Positions 1 to 10,323 are shown, numbered from the stretch's first letter. The stretch is DNA of 64,000 bases from Pyronema omphalodes (GCA_024516155.1 JAJJXM010000035.1:434001-498000), one strand, 5' to 3'. The notes: generated by a model not told the origin, from the sequence alone. Made by a program: numbers and translations.

Positions 1-2205
1 CCATCCTAATCCCCCAACCAAGGACTTTTTGTCTCCACAGTCTTTTTTTCTTCCACCTCTTTGTTTTTTATCTCTCTCATGCGCTGGTAATTGTGCTCGT
101 TCCAATGATGCTGGTCTCAAGGTCTTGCCACAAACCCTCGCTGAGTTCTAACGCATGGAACAATATACGATATATACCCAACATAATTACACTCTACTAG
201 AGCTACGCCACAGTAGCGAGAGCTCCATATTATGTCTCCAAAGTGACATGTTACAAATACTGTATGACCTTTCGGAAGCTTTGTGGCAGTTGTTGTTTCC
301 GACGACCCCTTAAGCTTAAAGGCTTGAGAACGAATGACAACAAAGAGGCGGAATAATCAACATCGGGAGGGGGGAAAAAATTAATGAAAAGAACGAATAA
401 TATTCAAAACATGATAAACCAAGACACAGAATGGAAATAAAAGAAAAAGAGAGCATAAATAAAGGGTAAAGTTGTCTGTAGAAGGTTCATGAGCATTGAG
501 AAAAATTGGTTATCGGAGATATAATGCTCAACGTTTTCTTCCCGTAGAGTCAATCATTAATTCTCACAGCATGAAAAGATACCTCTGACTCACTTTATCT
601 GGGTATTTTTGCTGGTCAATGTCATGTGATAACCTTCTTGTGTGTTCACCATGTTCTTATCTGCGTGATTTACAAGTATCCTTAACGATACTACATAGTA
701 TACTCGTGTTATGTACAACCACTCAATATAATAACACGGCACGCCTAGGTAAATAAAGATAATGGGTATACAACTTTTTGAATAAGCTTTTAAATCTTTT
801 GGTAGATCTACTGGCATATTGTATCAAGTTTATTGCTTTATTACAGTTTCTTCCGCATTGAATCCCGGTTCACCTTGAGCATTCCTTGCATATTAGCTGC
901 AAGCTGCAGCAATACTATATCATAGTCATTGTATTTCCAGTCTTATCGATCGATATCCTCCTTTCCATTTTTAACATGAGGAGGCACCGTCTCATCATTC
1001 CCAATTGCTGCTTTGCTTTTTTTCTTCTCATATAATCATCTTTAAGGCCTGCCTTATCATGAAACTTTATGTGAATCGTGTCAAGTTTCCAGACGTACAC
1101 CTCTGCCCCAATTTGACTCCTATGCTCACTTCCCTATCGATGCACATAAACTCCATGGAGCATTTAGCTTACTGTTTTCAGTTCATTCCGAAGTCTCTTC
1201 TGTGACTGAATAAGTTATTCATCATTTATTTATTGATGTATTGAATAATCCACTGAACACGGTTTAAAAAGCCCTTACAGAATAATCACTGAATAAGTTA
1301 TCCAAATCTCTGCACAGGCTCTTAAGCGTCTATGGCAATGACTCAATATTACGGATTCGATTTTTTTTTTTAGCATCTTCACGTAATTGTGACTGAGCTA
1401 CGAATTAATTATCGATACAATGATCCTATGAAGTGTACTACTCACAAAATTATGCGGTGATCTTCAAATGCTTTACTCATGAGTGAGGTACTTACTCTCA
1501 CATTGGAGCCGTACTTTCCCGGAATAAAATTGGCTATTTCAATAACGTTCTTATGATACGGGGATATGAGATTGCTCGTCATATATGCCGGTATGATAGC
1601 CATATTTATACGCAATTGGGGACATGGTGGTCACTCTATGCTCGTGGGTGAACGTTGCGGGACTTTGTCATCATACATACAATCCGGAACAAATGACGTC
1701 CTGTCTATTCTGTGCTATTCCAGCATAATTTAGTTTGCCTGGTGTTATTGTGGGTGACCGGTGAAGATTAACGAACGCGCAGTTTCTGGTACCTTTCTCT
1801 CTGTTCTTCAAGCCTTCTATAGTAAATAGCAACCTTTCCTCTTATTCCAGGACTGTAATTTCGCCAGGAATCATCCTGGATGTCATTTGTTTCACCCCCA
1901 CTATTTCGTTTGTCGGCATCCGTAGTCCCCGGGGAGGATTCTACGCCTATCGGAACAAGGCTAGTTCTGTCAACTAGTTTTCCCCTTAACACATCGCTAG
2001 TGGACCCGCGAAAACTTCAATCTGGAGATCCAGGGGTGTGGTCATATGGACTACATATTTCATGACAGTTTACAAATGATAGCTTAGAGCAGCCGTTCAC
2101 GTGGTGCATGGGAAACGTACTCCCAAATCTCCGAACCAAAATCATTCTCTGACGCCTTTCAACAACTGAATCCTCTGCAAAATCTCCTCATACTTCGACG
2201 TCAAG
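1..2205. other. Gene-poor AT-rich flank
   Basis: No gene can be supported here. An open frame on the minus strand (1768-1992) ends in a charged stretch that looks protein-like. It has no ATG, a stop lies just upstream (near 2016) and no convincing acceptor was seen, so it is at most a stray exon. The rest is AT-rich with short runs. Confidence 0.5.
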
Positions 2206-2767
2206 ATGGGATTTTTCACCTTTCGATCGCGCACCCCCTCCTCTGCAACCGCTTACAAAAGGCGCAGTGACACATCCCAGCTTGGATCCTCATCCAAAGG
2301 TTAGCAACCCGTTATGGCTTGATGCGGAATGTCACGAAACGTGATGGACACGCCTGGAGCATAAACTGATATCTTCAGACTCTCAATCAACTTCAGCAGG
2401 CCCCATCCGCACCGTAGTTAAAGTAACTTCAAATCGAGACGAAATCACAATCAACCGTTACGAGTGCGGCTGTCTTGTACCACACGACGATGACATTGCA
2501 ATCTCCTTGAACAACATCAAAGACGCAACATGGCTTCAGAAGACGTCTACCTGCGCTAAGTGCTTGCTATTAACGCATCGCGATCACGACGAACGAGTAG
2601 CCTGGTACCAGAAGACGAAGGCACAGGCGACGCAAAGTACAGTGACGAAGAAGACTGTGGATTCTTTCTTGGTCAAGGGGTTATCAGAAGACGAATGGCT
2701 ATGGGTTCAGGCGGAGAAGTTTTTCGTTCACGGCGGAGTGTGGGAATTCGTGGAGGAGAGACGGTGA
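2206..2767 (+). CDS. Two-exon gene, 160-aa protein with C-x-C ... C-x2-C pattern, function unknown
   Basis: Exon 1 is 2206-2299, the intron is 2300-2378 and exon 2 is 2379-2767. Splicing makes one continuous 160-residue frame from an ATG (context TCAAG-ATG) to TGA. The intron begins GTTAGC, ends CTTCAG and has a CTGAT branch-like site 16 nt before its end. Residues 1-40 are basic and Ser/Thr-rich. A Cys pattern follows: C61, C63, then C90 and C93, in RYECGC and CAKC. The C-terminal part is Trp/Glu-rich and ends in EERR. I do not recognise the family. The four cysteines suggest a small zinc-binding fold, which is inference. A similar pattern ends the next plus-strand gene (4479-5573). No signal peptide or membrane segment is seen. 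The long in-frame join makes a real gene likely, though not proven. Confidence 0.6.
2300..2378 (+). other. Intron of the 160-aa gene
   Basis: 79 nt, GT...AG, donor GTTAGC, acceptor CTTCAG. It contains in-frame stops, and its removal joins exon 1 (phase 1) to exon 2 in frame. Confidence 0.6.
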
Positions 2768-4246
2768 CAGCGAGGCTGATAGAGCGGGGTCGAGAGTGGA
2801 TCATGCGCGCTCATGAAACGGAAACGGCGAATCGTATCGTCGACGACGATGATGTCGAGGTGCACGCGGAGACAGGGGTTGGTGTGGTAGCGGAAAGCAA
2901 GGTGATGTGGCGATGGTTGGGGTAAATGGACGGCGGCTCAAAGAGGATCACGAGGCATGGGATAAGACGAGGTTGGGACAAATATTTTCCGCGTATGCAT
3001 ACATACCATACATACATACGACAGTCCTACACACAGCGACACACGATTACCAGGAACTGAACCCTGAAATGTTACGACGATGACGAAAAATTACAATACA
3101 CCTATCATACATATCATACATCGATTTTAATGGACAAGCTACACAGCACTAATTTCTTATGTTCAACAGACATTCGTGTATATAAATTTACTAGATATAT
3201 CCTATAAATAATGGAATAACCGGACTTTGGTCCATGGACTGTACTACATCTAAGGATCCTCTTTGAATTCATGAACTGCTCTCCGTCGCTGTCTATTTTT
3301 CCACTGAAGCAACTTGCGATCACCATCACAGACTTCATCTGAATTTTGCTAATCCACAAAGCTCATCACTCTATAAAGCTCACTTTTCTAGCAGTACTCA
3401 TCGCCATAAACATCTTGATACCCGCAGGTGAAAGCGCCCTATTGAAAGCAGCTGGAGTATTTTCCGTTTCAAGATATCCCTCCAAGCCACATCAAAATGT
3501 AGCATAGTCTCTAGAACTTGGTTTTAGCGTCCGCCGAACCAAACAATTACCGCATGCGCGGCCAAGCTGGTCTATACATATTGAACCACGGACGCACCGA
3601 CCATAAATTGTGTAGTCAGGCATAGTGGTGTATTAATCAGTTAAACGGCGGTGAGAAAGGGGGTTAGACTAATCGAAAACTACGCGATTGATAGTTGGAT
3701 ACTCTTTTGGGTTGCATAAAGTCAGTGGAAGGGTTGTTAATTTGTGGTGTAGTCAAAAGCAGTTTTTGTAGTTGAGTCCAAAAGAATCTATGGCGACGCC
3801 TTCAAAATTTAAAAATCAAATATCCAATGTTTCAATGTTCATTCTTGGCCTTCTTCGTCGCTCCCATAAGTCTACAGGCGCGGCAAAATATTCAAACCGC
3901 AAATTTATCGCATCGGCGAGAACCCGATACATATAGTGATATCTCATGAAGAATCGCTCACTTCGGAAACGTGCATGGCCCTGATGCTGGAGCCGCTCTT
4001 TGTACGTAAAATGGAAATTATGAATATAATGACAACGGAGACTCAATTCCCTCTAACTCTTGTCTCGACTGGACTCACTGGGTCAAACTCTTCGGCCGTA
4101 ACCTCATTGTTCCACTCTATATTGACACTCTACAACACCCCCGAGTGCTCAGACATGGTATATGCGCAACCCTAGACTAGTTGCCTCGGGGTTCAACCCT
4201 CCAAGCAGATACCACCATTCATCCCGCGTGGCTTCCATACATTTTC
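2768..4246. other. Intergenic, no supported gene
   Basis: Two short minus-strand frames (3114-3359 and 3816-4046) have protein-like composition but no start context, homology or splice partner that I can defend. A CATA-type microsatellite lies near 2995-3020. Nothing else is supported. Confidence 0.45.
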
Positions 4247-4474
4247 ATGACGCGTGAAACGTTCACCACGCACATTATATGCATCCACGCACCTCGCGAT
4301 ATAATAGAATCCACGAAGGCCTTGAAGTGCGAAACACGGGATTGCTTTATTACAGCAACCACAGCGCTTCTAAGTCGGCATTTCTCTAGAACGTAAGTTT
4401 CTTTGTTACTTCCGCTTCAACATCTGTCTCTTATTACCCTCAAAATCCCATAAACCATCTCCGTTATTTTCCAG
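4247..4474 (+). other. Possible upstream exon and intron of the Ser/Pro-rich gene
   Basis: A strong donor GTAAGT starts at 4393 and a pyrimidine-rich acceptor TTTTCCAG ends at 4474 (82 nt). Splicing joins the frame opened by the ATG at 4247 exactly in frame to the ATG at 4479 (…Arg-Thr-Ser-Met…). So either the intron lies in the 5' leader and translation starts at 4479, or the protein has about 50 extra N-terminal residues. The splice signals are good; the coding status of the upstream exon is undecided. Confidence 0.45.
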
Positions 4475-4478
4475 GAGT

Positions 4479-5573
4479 ATGAGTTCCCCGGATGACAACG
4501 GATATTCTGGGCTGCCGTCCAGTTCGTATCCCAGTATCGAGATACCTAATCCCGATAAAGAATCGAAACCATCAATATCCATCCTCCGTCAACCATCGTC
4601 GAGTTCAACCATCTCATCCAACAAGCCCAGGATTAGTTTTTCGCGGTCCGATTCTTCATCTTCGAAAACATCGGGTCATACAGCTACTGATGTCTCTTCC
4701 AACCCATTAACCCCATCTGGGAAGCCCTTTCAGGGGAAAAGCGAAAAGGAAACCCATTATACAAAGCGGTTCAGCTTGAACTTCGGGTTTTTCGATTCAG
4801 CTTCGAACTCCTCACGCACACTAAATTCCAGCAAATCTTCCGAATCAATCCCAACAGCACTATCAATACCGTCAGCACCATCGGATTCCGATTCCATTAT
4901 GCATCCTCATGACGACCACCACAACGAAAAGAAATCTTCCTTCCACTTCAGCGTCTTCAACACCCCACGGCTAACGAACCCCCTCCCAACCACTTCTCCA
5001 CCAGAAAAACCAACCTCAGAGAAAGATAAAGACAAAGAACCCGTAAAGCCAGCAACCAAGAACCATCGGTTCAGCTGGTCATCAACAAAATCAACAAAAT
5101 CATCAGAACCATACCGTCTCTCGAACCTACCTCAACTCATCACCCCGGTCTTGACTCAACAAAACCTCGAGAAAGAGTCTGGGAAGGAGGCATTTAGTTC
5201 GAAGCGATTGAGTTTTCCGTTTTCGTTCTTTGATCCATCGGCATCGCACGATAGTAGGAAAACTCGAGGTTCATTGACTATACCGAATACACCCACTACA
5301 CGGACACCGACAACACCAACACCAACACCAACCACCCCGACTACACCGAATCTGCAGCAGGAACCGGAGAAAAAGCATCAGGAACTCCTACACATAGAAT
5401 TACTGATCTACAAATGTCACCACTCAGAAACAATAGTGAAACCGATGAGGGATTATACAACGTATACTATGGTACCGTATATGTGTACGCCATGTGTAGA
5501 GTGGTTAAAAAGATATGGGAGTAAGGGGAAAAAGGATGGGGCGAGCAGTAGGAGGAAGTCGATTGCGTTTTAG
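4479..5573 (+). CDS. Ser/Pro/Thr-rich 364-aa protein with C-terminal Cys/His module, function unknown
   Basis: The open frame of 364 codons starts at the first ATG after a leader intron (4393-4474). Most of the protein is low-complexity Ser/Thr/Pro. It holds recurring basic-aromatic blocks of the form K-R-[FL]-S-x-x-F-x-F-F-D (residues 97-107 and 242-252), with looser versions near 152-164 and 196-201. Their spacing suggests short linear motifs, perhaps phosphosites, in a disordered chain. A Thr-Pro run covers 270-290. The last ~60 residues are different: Y311-K-C313-x-H315, then C336-x2-C339 and W342, followed by a basic tail. This resembles the Cys pattern in the gene at 2206-2767 and may bind zinc (inference). 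I know no named family. Codon use and length support a real gene. No signal peptide is seen. Confidence 0.7.
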   Translation: MSSPDDNGYSGLPSSSYPSIEIPNPDKESKPSISILRQPSSSSTISSNKPRISFSRSDSSSSKTSGHTATDVSSNPLTPSGKPFQGKSEKETHYTKRFSLNFGFFDSASNSSRTLNSSKSSESIPTALSIPSAPSDSDSIMHPHDDHHNEKKSSFHFSVFNTPRLTNPLPTTSPPEKPTSEKDKDKEPVKPATKNHRFSWSSTKSTKSSEPYRLSNLPQLITPVLTQQNLEKESGKEAFSSKRLSFPFSFFDPSASHDSRKTRGSLTIPNTPTTRTPTTPTPTPTTPTTPNLQQEPEKKHQELLHIELLIYKCHHSETIVKPMRDYTTYTMVPYMCTPCVEWLKRYGSKGKKDGASSRRKSIAF

Positions 5574-5737
5574 GATTGGGGTTGAGGGTTGGGGGTTGTA
5601 GATGGGGGATTGGAATTCTGGGGACAAAGGAAGAAGGGGTTGGGGGTTAAGGTTTTGGGTTCGTGTGAGGGTTTTTGGGGATTGGGCATGATGCAAAAAT
5701 GCCATGGAAGGAATAAGTATCTTGGCAATTGGGATAA
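5574..5737 (+). other. G-rich 3' flank of the Ser/Pro-rich gene
   Basis: GGGTTGGGG-type repeats fill 5576-5690 directly after the stop codon. No terminator or gene is recognised before the transposon. Confidence 0.35.
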
Positions 5738-5746
5738 ATATTTTTT
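5738..5746 (+). repeat. Left 9-bp target-site duplication of the MULE
   Basis: ATATTTTTT immediately before the left inverted end; an identical copy lies at 6301-6309. Nine bp is the known duplication length of Mutator-like elements. Confidence 0.75.
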
Positions 5747-5842
5747 CGGAAATTATGCAGGATGCCCCCGAAAAAACACGAAATTCGCAATATACCCCCG
5801 TCTATGCAGGATGCCCCTCGCTTAGGTAGAGCACACCCGCCC
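5747..5842 (+). repeat. Left terminal inverted repeat of the MULE
   Basis: Matches the reverse complement of 6206-6300 with scattered mismatches and small indels. It holds two direct copies of TATGCAGGATGCCCC (5754-5768 and 5803-5817), possible transposase-binding sites. Confidence 0.8.
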
Positions 5843-5959
5843 ATATTGAATACAGCGCCTACAGCGGGCTACAGATTTTTCACGTGTGTTTTTTTTTTCC
5901 TCGCTTGCAGTTAAAGATTTTGATTCCACTTCTCGATATTATCGTCAACAACGACAACA

Positions 5960-6205
5960 ATGGAGCGCACCAATTCGCTGGCAACCAGCATCGATCCTAA
6001 CGCCGCTGACCCGATCTCTCGACATGCACTACACCTTGGAGATGATTTTCCCACGTTTTCCGAGTTTAAACTGGCTATTCACAAGTGGGCCGTAGACATG
6101 CGGTTTGACATTCGCTTTGCAAAGTCAGAAGCGCAGAAGTGGATTCAAAATTTTTATCTGCAAGGAAAAAAAACATGCGTGAAAAGTTTGGCGCCCGGCG
6201 CTGAA
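5960..6205 (+). pseudogene. Truncated MULE transposase N-terminus
   Basis: The ATG at 5960 opens a frame with FPTFSEFK and IHKWAVD, then FDIRFAKSEAQK. This is the pattern of the N-terminal DNA-binding (FAR1/MuDR-like) part of fungal MULE transposases. After about 80 residues the frame runs into the right inverted repeat and on into flanking DNA to a stop at 6430. The DDE catalytic domain and the zinc knuckle are absent. It cannot act as a transposase, though the DNA-binding piece could be expressed. The family assignment rests on recognition of the pattern only. Confidence 0.55.
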
Positions 6206-6300
6206 GGCGGGTGTTTACTACCTAAGCGAGGGGCATCCTGCATAGACGGGGGTATATTGCAAATTTCGCCTTTTTTGGGGGGCATCCTGCATAATTTCCG
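6206..6300 (-). repeat. Right terminal inverted repeat of the MULE
   Basis: Inverted partner of 5747-5842, again with two copies of the GCAGGATGCCCC core (inverted). The outermost bases AATTTCCG mirror CGGAAATT at the left end. Confidence 0.8.
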
Positions 6301-6309
6301 ATATTTTTT
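6301..6309 (+). repeat. Right 9-bp target-site duplication of the MULE
   Basis: ATATTTTTT, identical to 5738-5746. Confidence 0.75.
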
Positions 6310-7407
6310 ATGGCGGGGGTCAGAACTTATATTCCCGTTATCGATGATTCACCCGTCGCCATGGAACATGCAAAACGAAGAGAAACAGTGCGGTTGCTCG
6401 ATCCAGTATCCTTGCTTACAAATCATTTGAATGTATCTAAAACCATGACCCTATTCAAGGCCTAATCTGATTAAATATGCGGTGGTAGGAATCAAACCAC
6501 CGAGTGATACAATATGAAGTAACCATAGTCATGTAAACCGACGTCACAGAGGATTACGGTGGAATTTTCGGTTACTTCAATCCTCAGCATAGCACCATAG
6601 GGTACATTTGTGCAGTTGATTACGTATGCCTTGATATGAAATACGTAGTTATTCGTTTCTCATCCATTAATCGATGCTTACCCCATATTCACTCTTCCGG
6701 TCTCTTGTTAATCATGATTCATCACCGGCACAAAACCGCGTTATATAATCCTAATTCCTCACTGTACATACTCTAACCATCTTTGTACTTCAGTTTATCC
6801 AACGCCTCATTCCGTAAAATTCATACCATTCAGTTCACCAAGCAAACAAGCTGCAACAATCTATCTACCTACGCCAGTTCGTCAAAAACAGAACCGAAAA
6901 AGCCATAGGTGTAGGCGCAGACACAGCCACATACATAGCCTTGAACTGAACTAATTTAACGACGATCAAATCAGGCTTGGGCATTTGTAACCAAACATAT
7001 GGTTAAAGCCTTCCACAATTGATTCAGATGGAGATATTGATGTGTATGTAGTGCAAAATTCAAAGTTTCATTTCCCGGGGTAGGAATATATGAGAATATA
7101 TGGGAATAGAAGGCTGTGCTATGGTATGTCTCTATGCTGTAGGCTGTAGGGATTGAGGATGCAAAGAGTTTATTTTCAAGTTTTACTATTATTGATTTAC
7201 ACGGCGGCAGGGAAGTCTTTCGAGACTGAAGATAGAGGATTGAGCATTCAGGAGCTTTAAGATCGTGGCACACCTACACCAAGGCTATCTTCATGAGGCT
7301 GCATTTTTTCCTATCGTCCTTAAAACTCTTTGATGCATCAGGATTCCTGTGGCGTCAATCTGCCAGTCATGATTCAAATTTTGCACTAACGTTACTTCCC
7401 CAGTTCT
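6310..7407. other. Intergenic, no supported gene
   Basis: AT-rich. Only short chance frames on both strands. No RNA gene recognised. Confidence 0.5.
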
Positions 7408-7969
7408 TCAGTTCTCCTCGCAGCTGTACGCATCATGGGTGGGAATCCATGGGTATGGGATTGGAATGTGTCGAGTGCTATTCATCGCATCAAAAGTGAC
7501 TCGCCGGTCGTTGGTGTGTGGGTCATCATACCAATGCATAACAATGGCGAAGTGACTGTGCCACATTCCTGTCATTTTTCCCAGCAGTAATAAGCCATTC
7601 GTTACACCGGTGGCGTACACCAATGATGCTATTCTAACAGATGTACATGGATACACGGATGGTATTTCATCACGGGAAGTGGCGGTTTTATTTATGGGAC
7701 GTCCCGAAGATATGTATAGTTCTCCATAACCTGTAATTATAGGATTCCTTGAAAGGAATGATGTTAATGAATATCCTTCCTGTATCAGTGGCTGAAAGAT
7801 TTTCAGCTTCCGTTAACGATCTATATATGATTATAGCAAGGCTTTATATTGCTCATCAGCCTTGAAATCAGCCTACCAACCAACTCACCTCGCTAACACG
7901 CCTTAAACAACATCATTCCAACATTCGCAAAAAGCCATTATGTATAAACAATCGGAGAAAATATTTCAT
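7408..7969 (-). pseudogene. Possible two-exon small gene or pseudogene, function unknown
   Basis: On the minus strand, 7408-7791 is open for 127 codons. It has ordinary, non-repetitive composition, contains the pieces WHSHFAIVMHWYDD and YPWIPTHD, and ends Y-S-C-E-E-N. Immediately upstream is a good intron: donor GTGAGT, acceptor TTTCAG, 7792-7888, 97 nt. The preceding frame starts with ATG at 7969 and joins in phase, but carries a TGA at codon 19 (about 7913-7915). Either the true start lies elsewhere or the gene is dead. A Tyr-x-Cys and a C-terminal Cys are reminiscent of small secreted fungal proteins, but no convincing signal peptide is present. I do not recognise a family. Confidence 0.35.
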
Positions 7970-9202
7970 GCCGAATCACGCCTCATGATACCACATTCCC
8001 AATCGCTTGGAACCTTCGGCAATCATTAATCTGTGATTTATCCGTAGTCCTGGAATCCCGGGTGTTGGTGGGTGGGGGGTGAGAGGGGGGGTCGTCTGTA
8101 ACATCTATACGTAGGTATTTAGATACGTATATAGTTCGCAATATTACACGACCAGTCACCGGGTATTGTACCACCGGAATACGGACACGGAAAGAAAATT
8201 TCACACAGCCATTCTAAGCCCCCTCCGCAGCTTGTACTCATACCTCGTCAGTCATCGTATGTAGGGTAGGAAGGACCTACCTCTTACGCCGCTATAGAGC
8301 TCCCAATCCGTCATCTTTGTAGGCACGTAGGAAGAAGTCTGGCCAAAAAATCCAACAAATCTCAGCCCAAAGAAAAAAACAACAGCATGTTTCCACTGTC
8401 ATTGGATTATGATAAAAGTTTCATGATCCGCTCGCCTATTCCCGTGCTGCCGTTCATTTGATATATGTATGAAGATCTTTGTATCTAACAGCTCGCTTGA
8501 TACTCGGTGTTTTCATTACTGCATATACAAACCATGCATAAGTTATACAGGTAACTTCGCTTCATGATTCATGAAGTATACCAGGTACGAAGTATGTATG
8601 CATCAATCCTACATCAACTAGCATCAAAAAATATCTCCTCCCAAAAAATGATTTTTAAGGATTGTGATAGGTTGAATAATCCAAACTATGCGCGGAAGAG
8701 CCGACGTCCAGTCAACAAACGTACGTGCTATGGTGTGCTACATACATACACACACACATACATAACTCTAGCCCCCCTCCCCCATGTTCCGCGCGGCTGC
8801 AACTACTTTTATAACCGCCGTGGTCGTGGTGGTGTATGGACAATACTAAGCCCCCGCCTCCCACCTCCCAGTTTCCAGTTTCCAGTTCCTAGTTCCCCAC
8901 CATCACCTCCTCCTAGTTCCGCTGCTGCCCTATCGATTATAGTAACTTTTATCTTTTGCGAAAGACACATAAAAAAAATTGAACGGCTGGAATTCAGTGG
9001 GCGTGAAATGTGCTGTGCGAGTGAACAATAGCCCCGCAGTTAGGCGCTCGGAAAATTTCAGTACTAGTTGTGTTGACAGTTTTGGGGGATCGCAATCGCA
9101 ATCGTAATCATACCGAGTTTTTGGGGATGATTAGGTAGGGTATACAGAGGTATGTGTATGTACGATAGCTTCCTGTTTGAAACATGCAGGATGGCGGGGG
9201 TT

Positions 9203-9217
9203 GGGGGGGGGGGGGGG
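9203..9217 (+). repeat. Poly-G run (15)
   Basis: Uninterrupted G homopolymer, 15 nt as given. Confidence 0.9.
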
Positions 9218-9544
9218 TCTGTAGGTATTATGATAATTGATAACAGTACTTATCAGATGGGTAGGGCACATGTATGGGCGCTGGGCTGCAGGTAAACTTG
9301 TTCTGTATGTATATCGACATAGATAAATACGGTATTCAGGTATTTAATCGACACGCCACTCGGGGATGTGACATATATTCGGGGTTCAGTTCTATACCTA
9401 ACCTAGGTATGCTCGCTCATGGAATTATATCTCCGTAATATCACCCTCAGCAGGGCGGGCTCACCGGCTTCGGATGGTTATGAATAGGTCATCCAATATC
9501 CAATGTAACCGGTATGGGCTTCGCCGGTACATCCCCTTCGGACA

Positions 9545-9562
9545 CCCCCCCCCCCCCCCCCC
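9545..9562 (+). repeat. Poly-C run (18)
   Basis: Uninterrupted C homopolymer, 18 nt, about 330 bp from the poly-G run; the two could pair in single strands. Confidence 0.9.
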
Positions 9563-9990
9563 GGACTACACCATCCGAATGTTGGAGTTTTTGTTGAGCG
9601 TGTGAGTCTTCATCCGAGACATAAATTGTCCAAGATTGTGAGGTATTGGCGGATTAGGTATGGGTTGCTTATGAAGACGCGGAAGTTTCCATATGCCGTA
9701 ATGAACCGTTGAAATGTTTCAAATCAGGTGACACTTTATTTTTGTTAACTATTAATAACATCTTAGGAAACGTTTTGCACTGGATTTCCTAGTTGGAGCT
9801 GAAACAATTTGCCATTCGGGATTGTCACTATTTCTAGGCCTCGACTCCGCTGAGTTCATGGTGAACCAGGCATAGCAAGATTCCCAACGCCTCTGGTCTC
9901 TTCAAGCGAAAATTATGGCGTTCGGTAAACGAATTTCTCGATTGTTTAGCAGTTAAGCCACTTTTCCTGTATTTGTTCTACAATCAAACG

Positions 9991-10323
9991 ATGCTTGCGG
10001 GCAAAGATGTAAGTGAAATTTCGGTCAACACACAATACCCTAAAGCATCGGAACCGGACGATCCCGTCACGTCGGGCCATTCAGACCGTTCGGTGCCGGA
10101 AACGGATATCAAACATGCAGTCGACTGTCGAAGTGGTAGCCGTGCCCGGCATCCGAAGGCATCCGACGCCACGGCCACCGAGGTTCAATTCCGAACCCGA
10201 CTCTCCCGGTCCGGGTTCACGAACCTCGATCCGAAGACTTCGAAAATTTCAACCCCGTTTGCAACCCCACGATCTCCTCGAAGCCGAGTACATACATACG
10301 TGCATCTGCAGTGCAATTCATGA
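9991..10323 (+). CDS. Doubtful 110-aa open frame in a GC-rich island
   Basis: ATG at 9991 opens 110 codons in a stretch clearly richer in GC than its surroundings. The product is polar, Arg/Ser/Pro-rich and has no recognisable motif, signal peptide or membrane segment. The end runs into a CATA repeat. It may be a gene relic or a chance frame. Confidence 0.15.
   Translation: MLAGKDVSEISVNTQYPKASEPDDPVTSGHSDRSVPETDIKHAVDCRSGSRARHPKASDATATEVQFRTRLSRSGFTNLDPKTSKISTPFATPRSPRSRVHTYVHLQCNS

Larger units (their letters stand above)
5747..6300 (+). mobile_element. Non-autonomous Mutator-like (MULE) DNA transposon, 554 bp
   Basis: The element is bounded by inverted ends of about 95 bp (5747-5842 and 6206-6300) that begin CGGAAATTATGCAGG, and it is flanked by an exact 9-bp repeat. 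That combination is the Mutator signature. The interior carries the first ~80 codons of a protein with a MULE/FAR1-like N-terminus and nothing of the catalytic domain, so it is an internal-deletion derivative needing a transposase from elsewhere. The perfect target duplication and well matched ends suggest a fairly recent insertion. It lies about 170 bp downstream of the Ser/Pro-rich gene. Confidence 0.8.
7970..9990. other. Intergenic with simple repeats
   Basis: Contains a CATA/CACA microsatellite (about 8742-8765), pyrimidine-rich stretches near 8850-8920 and two long homopolymers (listed separately). The frame at 8564-9031 is built from these repeats and is not supported. Confidence 0.5.

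Noticed and set aside
1768..1992. Minus-strand exon-like frame
   Set aside because: Protein-like tail but no ATG, an upstream in-frame stop and no good acceptor.
8564..9031. 155-codon plus-strand open frame
   Set aside because: Built from CATA/CACA and pyrimidine repeats; no start context, splice signals or protein-like composition.
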